Positions 13,411 through 25,215 of a stretch of 64,000 nt of DNA are shown piece by piece (position 1 is the first letter of the stretch; the number at the start of each line of letters is the position of its first letter). The stretch is from Auanema rhodensis (taxonomy: Eukaryota > Nematoda > Chromadorea > Rhabditida > Rhabditidae). Under the pieces are notes generated by a model, which worked only from the letters and a program-made list of their open reading frames with translations, searched no databases and had not been told where the DNA came from. The stretch covers positions 8,060,001 through 8,124,000 of the forward strand of contig OZ059895.1 in NCBI GenBank assembly GCA_964057225.1, read 5' to 3'. The position numbers and the translations under genes were made by a program.

Positions 13411-15517
13411 GTTATTCCTTTTACTCAACAAAGTCTCCTCCTTCCATTCCTGTCCCGCCTCTCTTTCTCTTCTCCTTTTTGCTCTTTCTATTATTCAGTC
13501 ACTGAATATTCTACTTCTTCTTACTCCTTTCTCATTTCATCATCTTCGTTTTTCATTTTTCTTCTCATTTTTCTCATTCCTCTCAATATTTCGACAAAGT
13601 ATTATTTTTCCGTTTCGTAGCCTAGCTGTTTTCTTTATGTTTTTGCATTGTTTCCAAAAGTTATTAAAGATTCAAAATGTTTTCAACTGAAACACTTCAA
13701 AGCATTAAAGACAACTCAAAAGTATAACTGCCCTCCTCATCCTCTCCGCATTTAAGGTTTATGCTATTATTGTTCCGCTTTCAAAGTTTTTTTTGAAACA
13801 TATTCAGAAGCAATAATAGCACTAAAACCTGCATTTCCATCATTTGAAGAAATATATATCCATTTGAAAGAGTTTTTTTTCCTAAATGCGTGTGTTTAAC
13901 TTTAAGAAGCACGACGATTTTGAGCAACAATTACCCATAGTTGAGGTAACGACCGTCTCTATAGAAACGATGACCTATTTGAAAACCAAAACTACGATCG
14001 ACCAATGAGCATTAGGTGTTCTGGACAAATATTTAGCTCACCTTTCACGTATTCAGTCAGATTTCCTCGTTATTCATTGTATTTTCATAGTCCTTCAACA
14101 CTTCCATATTCTCCCATTCTTAATATTTCATTCGCCATTCGAGATGATGACGATAAACGGCGGCAATCTACTCATGAAATACGAGGTTCTGTTCCTATTC
14201 TACTTAATATTCATTTATAAAGCATTCTGACTGCAAATTATAGAATGAGACATTCTTTATAATACTAATGGAGTAATGAGAAGAATTATGAAACGTTCTC
14301 ATTCTCTTGCTGTGGCTCATTTGATGCTCTATCGTAATAATTAACCGCGACGCATACGCTGCGCGTATGGATATTAAACATGCGCCTCTCGATGCCTGTG
14401 TGTGACTTAGAACTGCGGTAGAGAGTCCTTCGATATAGAGTCCTGTATATAAGAGATGTGAGAGGCGAAAACGAGATATAGGTAGGTATAGAGAGAGAGA
14501 GAACAGAGAACGAGAGTTTTACTTCTCTCGGCTTCCTTTGTTTGTCTCGTTTGCGTTCTTGCTCGTCTATATCGCTCATAGAGCCTCTTACCTATCGAGA
14601 CGTCGTGTCGCGCTTTCTGTCGTTGTTAATGTCGATTTGCCTGAAATTTTCAAATTGACCTTTAGGTTCTGTTGTGCAACGATGACGATAACTGTTTTCA
14701 TGATTCGTTTAATATTATTCATAGGAAAGCTTATAAAACGTCTAGTTTTCCACTATTTTAAAATTGTAAATGAGAATCGCCAGTGTGCTCGTATGGGTGT
14801 GAATAAGTCATCACTTTTTCTTTTTCAGTTCATAATGTTCTAATCTTTATTTTTCAAAACCAGCACATAGTCCGAAACAGACAATAGCATTTTTGGAGAA
14901 AATCATAGAGCTAGCAATAGATTTCATAATATACACTTTTTGTTCAATTCTTTTAGCCTGTCTGTTTGATCATAATACTAGCTATATATATCTTTTTCAT
15001 CGGGAAAAGTTAGTTCGCCATAAATTGTATTCTGATCGCTTTTTCAATCTACTGCCAATACAATTTTATTCAAATATGGACAAAAATTATGCTTTTTGAT
15101 CAATTCTATTGTATTTTAATACGATTTGATTGTTCTCATGTTTCTATCGATTTGCTTGAAAGGTATGCTGGTACTGGCGAATCGATTAATACTCATAAAG
15201 TACACGTGACGTGCGTCTGCTCCGCTACTTCGGCGTCTTTTCAAGTAAATTATACGTGAAAAGGTTAACATTTTCTCTTTCACTAAACGCATTTCTTTTG
15301 TGTGTAGACGAGCAGAACGGTTGTTTTTCTTATGTATTTGTTTAAATTTCTAGATACTTCGCTCGTGTTCTCGTCTTCTTTGTTCAATCATTATCGTAAT
15401 TCGATCTGCGTGCCATTCTTCGCTCGACCCCTTTTTTCTCTTCCTATATTAGCTCAGTAATATCTTGATTCCTTGCACGGTTGTAAAAGTTTTCAAAAAT
15501 TATTTTTTAATCTCTAG
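13411..15517. other. upstream region of the LAPTM-like gene
   Basis: No convincing exon. A GC-richer stretch at about 14300-14660 includes a perfect 7-bp hairpin at 14353-14369 and a TATATAAG box near 14445-14455. The part at 15140-15320 includes a CACGTG E-box. This could be promoter or outron sequence for the gene that starts at 15521. Confidence 0.45.
15203..15208. promoter_or_regulatory. CACGTG E-box upstream of LAPTM-like gene
   Basis: The palindrome CACGTG sits in the context TACACGTGAC, about 310 bases before the start codon. It matches 8 of 10 positions of the CLEAR element (GTCACGTGAC) bound by TFEB, HLH-30 in nematodes, which controls lysosomal genes. The downstream gene looks lysosomal, so the placement makes sense, but a six-base core can occur by chance. 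Confidence 0.3.
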
Positions 15518-15520
15518 AAT

Positions 15521-16350
15521 ATGGCCAAAATTCAATCAAACCACCGGCACCATAGAGTGGATACCCTTTGGGACGCTAACGCGGATAAATACAGAGTGTT
15601 CTGCCGCAAAATTCATGTTACCAAGGTATTTTACCTTTATTGAAATTGAATTTTTCATTTATTTATTCTTATTTTAGGCTACTCAATTCATTGGATTTGT
15701 CCAACTTGTGATTATGGGAATTTTCAGCGCTGCTCTTCTATTCTTCGCTACCAGAAATTTCAATGTAAAATTGTTCTGTAAATCAGATTTAGTAGTTGTT
15801 TTTTTCAGGGCTCTGGCAATGATGAATGGTTAGGTAGCATGGGAACTCGTTACATCACTTCCTTTTTCACTGCGATGTTCCTTCAATTGGCTTTGGTTGT
15901 TATGATGCTCCGTGGAGTTCGTACAGAACGCCGCTCTCTTCTTCTTCCTTTCATCATTTTTGCCTCATTCGCTGTCTTTTTGGCCTTTGTTCAGGTATTT
16001 GAAAAAAAAAGAGATTTAAATGATTTATCATTAAAGGTTTCTTCTGACTTTGTTGCCGCTGCTCAAGAACAACCTGGTGCAGCTACTGGACCTCAGCTTT
16101 TCTGTCATATTCTTGGAATGTGCATGCATCTTTGGTGTGTCGGTGTAGTCTGGCGTTGTTATTGCTACTTGGGAGACAAGAAGGTAAATAAATTATCACG
16201 GGTTCTATCATATATTTTTTGTTATTTTAGGTTGCTGAACAAATTGGACAGCAACTACAAGTTACATCCCTTGCCTTCGCTTATGATTATTCTCAACCAC
16301 CCCCATATGCTGATACCGTTGTCGAGAAGCACCCCTTAACCATTGCTTAA
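15521..16350 (+). CDS. LAPTM4-like four-transmembrane lysosomal membrane protein
   Basis: Five exons: 15521-15625, 15678-15764, 15809-15994, 16037-16183, 16231-16350, all joined in phase 0 and giving 214 aa. The ATG follows a CTCTAG acceptor (15511-15517) by three bases, suggesting trans-splicing. The protein has a short N-terminus with a CRKIHVTKATQFIGF stretch, then four hydrophobic segments at about 38-60, 77-100, 107-127 and 145-170, and a cytosolic tail with PPPY near residue 200. Topology, the basic Cys-containing lead-in and the PPxY tail fit the LAPTM4/DUF7027 group of endolysosomal proteins, whose PPxY motifs recruit Nedd4-type ubiquitin ligases. That role is inferred from the family. 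Family assignment is from remembered features and is likely but not certain. The gene converges on tomosyn. Confidence 0.75.
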
Positions 16351-16860
16351 GCGAATGGCTTCTGAATCAATTACAGTTTGATGTATAAGCGGCAAAAAGT
16401 TTTCGTTTCTCTCCCAACTTTGTTAACTTCTCTTTACAAAACCTTATGTAAACCATGAATACTATTAATCAGCTGAATTTACAGTCTTTCATGTAATGGA
16501 AGCCACCTAATGGTACTGTAAATCGCTGACTCGTTTTATAAGATTGAGTGACGTCTTTTTTATCATTTGACCATAAGGTTCTAAGTAATGATTCATCCTA
16601 ATAATCCTTGTCTTTAATATTTTAATTGAATTCACTGAAGACCTTGTAATAGTCTAATAACCAAAGCTGATTCATCAGTTTTTAAGTTTTTCTTGATTTT
16701 TAATGTTTTTTAGAAAAGATATTGCGAGAGGTTTTTCTTTTGCGAAAGTTTTTCTGATATTTAGACATACGTATCTTAAAAAGTTTTTTTTCTAGAAATA
16801 TTGAAAACATTTGAACTTTCCGCTTGATGAACACAAGGATCTTCATTCATGTATATTTGC

Positions 16861-16866
16861 TTTATT
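16861..16866 (-). other. AATAAA polyadenylation signal
   Basis: TTTATT on the plus strand reads AATAAA on the minus strand. It would give tomosyn a 3' UTR of about 0.8 kb, or serve the small open frame that ends at 16880. Confidence 0.5.
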
Positions 16867-16879
16867 CAATTAGTTATAG

Positions 16880-17092
16880 TCAACTCTTCCATGCTATCTC
16901 TGTCACTTCTTTGTTAATAATATTCCGATAATTCCTAAGGGTTGTTATTTCAAGCCCTTTTACGGTTTTGTATTTCTTTATCAACAGCTCCTGTTTTAAA
17001 TTTCCTAAGACAAATCCATTGAAGCCCAAACGTTCTCTTATGTAGATGCTGGTAGAAACACTGACCAAGTCCAACCAGGTATTCATTCTCAA
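16880..17092 (-). CDS. small open frame in the tomosyn 3' region, uncertain
   Basis: Seventy codons beginning MRMNTWLDLV and ending TEIAWKS, in DNA less AT-biased than its surroundings. An AAATCAG acceptor lies just upstream, and AATAAA follows the stop by about 14 bases. This layout fits a small trans-spliced gene downstream of tomosyn, but the frame may equally be untranslated. No family recognised. Confidence 0.3.
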   Translation of the reverse strand: MRMNTWLDLVSVSTSIYIRERLGFNGFVLGNLKQELLIKKYKTVKGLEITTLRNYRNIINKEVTEIAWKS

Positions 17093-17646
17093 TTCTTTTG
17101 AACTGATTTTGTGTTAACAATTTTACGACTTTCGTTTATAAATTTTCGAGAAATTATTTGTTGTTACTGCTATAGTACAGGCTTAATCGTAATGCTCAAA
17201 CACATTTTAGACAATGCAATATATTATTGTAGTTATGTCAAAAATAAAAAAGACAATAATATCTATTATTTCAAACAAAAAATCTGTAGTTAAAAGCTCT
17301 AATAACTGGAAGAAATATCAATAAAACAATTTGTTTTAATTTATATATTACAACAATAACTGTCACCACCGGAGAGTTTCTACCTCATCAAAAAGAATCT
17401 CATAGCACAATACAACTTAGAAAAAAGAATATAATTTATATGTATAGTTAGAGAATTAAAGTAGAAAAAATATGAATTTGAATAGAAGAAATGAAAAATC
17501 TATACGAACTACTAATATACAAAGAATCATAAATCGAAAAAGCAAATTGGTGAAGTGAAGAAAGAGAGAAATGTTGATCTGTGTTTGTGATGACAAAAAA
17601 ATTCAATGGACACATGTCCCTATACATTATAAAATAATGATTATGT

Positions 17647-20600
17647 TTAGAAATTATACCATTTCTTTTTTTCGAATTTTTCTACAAGTTTATTCGACCG
17701 AGACGCCATATTCATGGCTGAATTCTTCAGATTTTCAGTTGAATCCACGACAGCGTTTAATTTGTCTGTTCGTTCGTTCAAATTCTGAAAAAAAACTAAA
17801 TAGTTGAATTTAATAATTCTGTTCCATTGAAATTTTCAATTGTTTTAATGCTTCATCGATCAGATTTCTGAGCCATGACGTTGCATCGATTCAAGCGATG
17901 GATGTGGGGAATATGAGAAGCTAGTTCTTATATGTTTGTTACATATATTACCTGAAGAGCCATTTGAGCTGCTTGCCCAGCAGATATTCCACTGGCTTGA
18001 GCTCTTTCCATGTTAGCACCAGGACCAGGAATTGTACGGGCTATGGACCTCATACCTGCTGCTCCACCTACAACGTTCTTTTCCTTATCACCAGCAACTG
18101 TAAAAAATATTTCTTTCTCGCATCAGCATTTAAAAGAACTCACGTATGGTCTCGAGATCAGCAGAATCTGATTGACGTGGCGAATTGCCAAAAATACTAG
18201 AAACACCTTTCAAGAAGGACATATTTTTTGGAGCCTCCGGCATCTCGCAAGGTACAAACATCTCACCCATTGAGTCAGCTGTTTGCTCCGCTAATTCAGT
18301 ACATATCGTGTATTTCTCCATCTTAAATTAAACATAAGTTTAATCAATATAAGCCAAATTATTATATATTTCTAATAATCAAAGCTCTTCGTACATATGA
18401 AATTATCACATATGTTAACGAAAGAGAATTTCTTGATTTGAAAAAAAAATTAGAAGTTTGGCAAAAATTATAAGTTAACGAAGTTTCAACAATCCAGAAA
18501 ACGTGAAGAATAATAGGAAAAAGGAGCTCGATAGCTTAGATGCAAGTTTACTTACTTCGCTAGGGCTGGCCATGTACACGCCGAGACCATGTTCGGAAAA
18601 TGTTGTCCGATAGCAGATCCTGAAAAAAAAATCATAGAAAAAGTAAATAAAATAGAATTTTTTTAGCAATATTGAATATTTTGGAAAAGTAAAAAATACT
18701 GAACAAAAATACTATATATAGCTGCTATGAACTACATACCCCATACATTCTCCAAAAAATGGGGAAAGCACCCAATTCATAAACATCAACAGCACAAAAT
18801 GATAAGACTTTATTTAGCTTGTTTTGAATGGGCGTTACAACTATATCACCTTCACAAACAGCTCCCTTTCCAACTAATACTATTTTAAATGTATATTATC
18901 ACGTGTTCAACGTGTGTTCATTAGCATATAGTTAGTAAAAATTGGAAACTGTATGAACTATATTCAATGCAAAAAAATCATTCAATTTATTTTCCAGTAA
19001 AAAAACGGTTGCATTTAATAATCATTAAAAGTTTTTAAAACTTCACGTTATTTTTTGAATATTCGGGTAAAATATTTGGCGTAAACAAATTAAATGTCTG
19101 AGTATGATTTTTGTTTACTGTTATCAATTTGATTTCCATTGAATATAAGCACAAAAACTTCATGAAAGATAAGACTAAAACTCACGGGTCTTCTAATTCT
19201 ACCGATCTTGGAAGTAAAGCAGAACAACTAAGCTGACGAAGAGAAGGCAAGGATAATACCAAAATTTGACCGGCAGCATTTAGGCACATTAAGACAGGAT
19301 GACCGCGTACGTGTGTAGTTTCAGCCTGTAATGTAGAACCATTATTCAATTATCATTTCAGGATGTTATACTTTGACTAGAGGAATCTCATCTGCTTTGT
19401 AATGAAACACTTGGCTGAATAAAGGTAATGCAATAACCTTAACCTCCATTTCAGCTACAACGATTAACAACTGAAAATTATTATTATTAAGATGAATCTG
19501 TATACTGTAAAGCCATCTTCAAATTAATAGTTTTAATACTAGCCTGCGAGATTTCATCAGTGCAGTCCAGTGAGCTAGAATACGCGGGAGAAAGACTGGG
19601 TTTAGTGACAATCTGTAAATAAGTACATGATGAAACTTTTACTATTAAAAAATAGAAGTAATCATTTAAATTCAAGTGCACTCACCTTATTTGTTATCGA
19701 CTTTTCGGGGCTTCCAGAATCTTTACTTTCTCGACTAGATTCCTTATATGATTCACTCGCTGGAGATACAAGGCAGAAAGCCTGATCCATAAAGCCTTGA
19801 AGCAAAATCTGGCCTTTGACTCGAACGACAGTACCTAAAGGGACATAAAATAGATGGTTCAATAGAAATAAGCAAGCACACGCCACGTGACGGCTAAAAA
19901 CAGAATTCATAGCTAACAGCTCTCATACAAGAGGACATATAGCTCATCGGATTTGATTTGCTAACACTGGACAAACTATTCCAAATAATAAAACAATAAG
20001 ATATTTTGTATACATCCAAATACAGGAATATGTGGATATATACAAACGTCTTGTTTCAATTTTTGTTCGGGGAAAGACATATAATCTGCTAGCTCATAGG
20101 AGCAGAACAACTGAGAAAATCGTTCAGAAAATACGTAATAGTGTTACTTGAACAGGTAGGAGTAAATGTACAAAACCACTCAATTTCATGCAATTTGGTC
20201 AAGTTGTTGCAGAACTATCTCTTTCATAAAAAATGTGCACATGGATATTAGTGTGCTATTTGCATGTGAATATGAATGCTAGAAGATGTGATCACGACAT
20301 CGTAAACATTGACGATACAGAATGATGGCGAAGTAGACGTAGATTGATATAGAATGATGGTCAGTGAAGACGTCCAATAATTTACAATGCAAACCACACC
20401 AAATTATCATAATAATGTTTTGTAAAATAAAAAAAAACAAGAACTAACTATATGTATATCTACATATAGACATATAGTAAAAATAATATTGGTACACGTA
20501 AAACAAGGTGCAATCTATTGAAACAATTCAAAAATCTTTTGATTATTGAATTTCGTCGGGCACTCATTCAGATTCCACATACCTTTATCATATCGTATGG

Positions 20601-23600
20601 CTTTCACACGCGCTAAATATATGGCAAATTAGCTGAGAAACTAAGGCTAAGCATTTGAAGAAATAACAAAATGAGTAGAACCAAAATGAGAAAATCAACA
20701 AGAGATTTCTTGAACGCGTAGGAATTCAGTTAAAATACTGTTCCCTGCTAGCGTGTTATATATTCCATTATCATCTCTTTTTAAAAAAAATTGAATACGG
20801 TTATGGGTGCCTAATATTTGAAATCCGATGAATCAAAAATTTAGCTTAAGCTGGCTTTTCAGAGAAGCATACAATTCAAGAAACAGTCTCAGCAAAGCCG
20901 CAATAGCGAACTAACTTTTAAGTTAGTGACAACATAAGCAAGTCGTTAGTAAATCACGAAAAAAACAGTGAGGCTGGGCACAACATAACTACTACTTTAT
21001 AAGGCTAAGTTAGTAATTGAACTTTTAGCAAAAAAATAGAAACCATTGGTGATTTGGTTATGGATTTCATATACTTACTGTCTTCTAAAGCTGAAAAATA
21101 ATTTTGTTGTTTGAAAACTATAATTGGATTAAAGAAAAAAGGAAAAAAATGTTAGTAAGTGTGTGTTTAGAATGGATAGGGAAATGAAACTATTTTCAAT
21201 TAAATTTGATAAATGTTCACAAATCCCTCAACGGATTTCTTGAAAGGTAAAAGTGGAGAGAGTAGAGTTGCCTTTAAAGACTTATACTCACCTGACGGGG
21301 CAACCACAACTGTGGATATTAGGCGATCTTGTGGCAGAATCAGATTTAAGGCTATGGCAGCACCAGCACTGGTGCCAACCCAAATGCAAGGCGAAGCTTT
21401 GGGATCTAATTTTGAAAAAATTAGAAACTGTTAATATAACTAAATAAAACTCACCATTTCTTTTTGAGCAGGAATGAATAAATTGTAGAGAAGTGACACT
21501 TTCTCCTAAACCCAACTTTTCCAAGCTGTGAGTACTAACAGCAGGAGAAGCAGTGTTGGGATTCCGTGAGAGTGATGGAGAATCTCGTGGATGTTCACCT
21601 GAATAGAAACAATATATATTGCTAAGCCTTAAGCCAGAAGACGCCGAGAATTAAAGCTAGTATTCCGAAGCCAAGCATATATCTCCTAGATTTCTGCTTT
21701 TTTATTGTTTTCCCCTCTCAGAAACAAACTCAATTCAAGATAAGCTCAACGATTAGTTTAGTTTTCCATATCGGAGCATAATCGTAACCACAATAACTCA
21801 GTCACATAGTTCACATATGTTTAAAATTCAGATCATTCTCATTCATAACATCATTAGCATCAATTACATGGAACTTTGAAATCGATCATTTACAAGCAAT
21901 CTCAGAAAACAGGCATATTGTTAGTTGTGAAAAATACGTTGAGATTCATCATGACAAGAGTAAAGTTTTTGATATTAGATATCACATCTCTTCCGGATGC
22001 AATTCCAAACGATTCGTTTATACTCTGCTTAGTAATATCCCGAAGCGGAATATAGTTGTTGTAGAGTCGGATGAATGTTAGAGATGGATTCAAATAAGGA
22101 TGCCGTGCAATATCTACAGGAGTTTTTGTACCTCGAGGACTGCCATTAGAATGTTGTTCAATCACTGATTGAGCTTTGAAGAGCAATGGTCGTTTATCCA
22201 AAGACTTTTGCCTTGTATCTGTATTTAGACGAATCAAGTTATTACGCGGCTCGCTGAGACAGCCGGGGGACTGAAAGAATTGTTAAATCGAGACAGTTCT
22301 TAGTTGAAAATTAAATTAAGTGAAAAGTAGGCAAAACAGTTGTGAATCCGTTATCTATTAAACTAATTTTAAAATGTTTTTTCATTCAAATTTAAATATC
22401 CTAATCAAGAAGTGAGATGCAGTTAAATCCAATGACAAAAAACAACATCGAATAGCAAGCATACTATCAGCAAAAATACTGCGCTGAGTAATAATGACCA
22501 TTCTAATAATCTTCAATTAGGTTGATATATAGTAGAATGATCAAAATTATTATTCTTTGTTCAAGACAAATCTACACATAAGCTATCGTTTTAATCCGAT
22601 AAACCGTCGAAGATGTGTTTTGAAAAAAAAGAAAGAAAATACGAACAAGCAAGCCTTAGTTTCGTATACAAAAACAAAAGGCGTTTTCTTTCATTTTGAT
22701 GCTCAGAACAAGGAATATCGCCGTAATAGAGGCATGGTTAGAACACACATACACACCACGATAATATATAACGAGTAGGGTAATTCACAACATCAAAAAA
22801 GCTAACTCAATTGCATAAAAACCCATAATATATCAGTAAAATAAACTGGCTAATCTATTTATCCACATTGAACCCACACAAACTTGTCACCGGCGTTAAA
22901 TATCTCAAAACGGCCCAAACCCAACAAAAGCTTTACAAACCTTCTTCTTCTACAACATGAGCATGGAACGACAAGCTGCGTACGATATGATTACTCTTCT
23001 TCGTCAACCGTCTGATAATTCCACCTTTAACGGATTGACTGCGTGATGTTGCCCGCTGTTGATGGTCATCCACATCCTTGTGAATAGACGAAGGACATGG
23101 CGATGGAGATCTACATTCAATATCTGGACGATCCGTAGTAAATTTATCACGAGCTGCAGATGACATCTCCGACGTATTGCGGCGGAATATGCTAGACATT
23201 CCTCCTCGAGATTTGGTTGAGGGAGACTTCGACATTGGCTGATAATTCACATCAAGCAGGTCAGAGTTCACTTCTTCCTCCTAAAGCCAACAGAATTCTG
23301 CTTCACAACACGCAAAAAAAACCAAAAAAACTAGGGGAAAATAAAAAAAGAAGAATCCGATGTCAGACTCTTTAAAAGGTGAAAAGAAAAAAAGAAAAAA
23401 GAAAACAATATGGAAAGTATTAGAGTAAAGCAGGAAGACGTATATTTAGTAAAAGCAAAAACTAATTAGTCAAACCTAGAACTAAAAAAAAACGAAAACA
23501 AGCGAGAAAACGTTGATGAAAGACAAAAGCTAGGTGAGACAAAAGACTATAAAGGTAGACATGCTATATTGGAAAGTTTTTGCAGTAATGAATTGAATAG

Positions 23601-25181
23601 TGAGACGTACCTCTAAAGGACTGGAAGCATCACTAAGTTGATTGCTCAATTGAATAGCAGGAGTTGGGTCAGAACCGTAAAGTTCAGCACTACTCCATGC
23701 ATATATCAAGGCACATTGGGCGATATCGACAAGGGCTAGACCCGCTGTCGTTCCTGAAAAGGAGTAAATACTTTCACGTCTCTTCCTAATTTTATCTTAC
23801 CTAAAGCTATTACACCGTATGCAGAATTAAGAGCAGTGGCAGTTACCATGTCTGATGAAGCATGGGAAGGCCACGGTATTAGACAAGCTAATTCAGGCTG
23901 CAAACAAATGAAGTAAAATTGTAGACACACCAAAAGAAAGGAGATTGGAAAAAGAAGTAACCTGATATCCTGCTGGACGTTTCACAGGAGCACCACGAAC
24001 TTTGAACGGTACAATTCGTTCATCACCAGAAGCGTCGCTGGTGTCTGGGCTTGCAGTTGAGTCCCTACTCATCACCTAAAATAATTAAATTAAATTTTAA
24101 TAAAATAGATGTTGATGGGCGTTGCCATATTTATCTTGTAGAAGAAAATGAAAAGGGTAGAGCAGAAGTGGTAAATGAGAAGTGATATCGAAGTAGGTAG
24201 AAGTACTTGAGCATATATTAGAAGCAACGAGGTGTTGGTATGATAAAATCATGCAAACTTGTTAAAAAGGTTGTAATGAAAAATTATTGAAAGGATTATG
24301 TTTAATCAGTCATTATTAAGCCATTGTAAGAGGTAAATAGGTTAAAGTTCAAGAGATTGAAGCCGTTTAGAAACGACATGCATGGGATTGAGGTAGGCGA
24401 CTCATGAAACAAGGGAATCACAAGACGACATGTTGGACTCATGTATACCCCATGACGTCACTTTTTACTATATAACATTAGATATGTATATATAGTTAAT
24501 AATCTCATAACTCATATATATAAGACGATACGGAGAGAGAGAACGATGTAAATCGTCGTCCATATATGTTAGCCAAAAACTGTAACTCTGTGATACATTT
24601 TAGAATATATTTAAAAAATAGACAATTTAAAAATTATAAGAGAATTTAAAAATTAAGAATAATAAAATATAACAAGGATTAAATCATTTAGTTTCTCACC
24701 TTCTTTTGACGCTTCATCTCCTTAGATGTTTGGGAAGAAGTTCCAGGTTTTTCATCAGCAGCTGAGCTAGAACCCACTAAATTTGGAATATGCACAACCT
24801 GAAATTGAAGTTTGAAAAACGGTTCCTAATTGTTTTAATCTGAGAAATGTTATTAACACTTACTGCAATTGTATTAGTGGTTTCAGATTTAGCGAAGCGA
24901 AACAGAGTAACTTGTCCGGATACACCAGCAACCAGTAACAATCGAGACTAAAGTTGAGGTAAAAACTAAACGATAATGCTTGAAAAATCACTAACCTCCA
25001 AACACATTTCAATAAATTTGATAGCATGAGAAACTTTTTCTGAAGAGTCAAGTTCCTCTAATCGCTCGAAATGAGATCCTGTCTTCAAGCGATACAAAAT
25101 TTGTAGATTTTCCCCAGATGCTTGCCAAAATCGAAGACTTCCGTCCTTATGTCTGAATACAAACACATTGATATAGGAAGA

Positions 25182-25215
<34 letters not shown>

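Larger units (their letters stand above)
16351..17646. other. convergent 3' UTR region
   Basis: About 1.3 kb between the stop codons of the LAPTM-like gene (+) and tomosyn (-). It should hold both 3' UTRs. A minus-strand AATAAA lies at 16861-16866 and a 70-codon minus-strand open frame at 16880-17092. Confidence 0.6.

Noticed and set aside
13955-13968. GTCTCTATAGAAAC matches the RFX/DAF-19 X-box consensus
   Set aside because: About one match is expected by chance in a window of this size, and no ciliary gene starts within the usual 250 bases.
20045-20115. Open minus-strand segment in the tomosyn microexon intron (YELADYMSFPEQK)
   Set aside because: Phase 1, required by the flanking exons, runs into a stop; only phase 0 is open.
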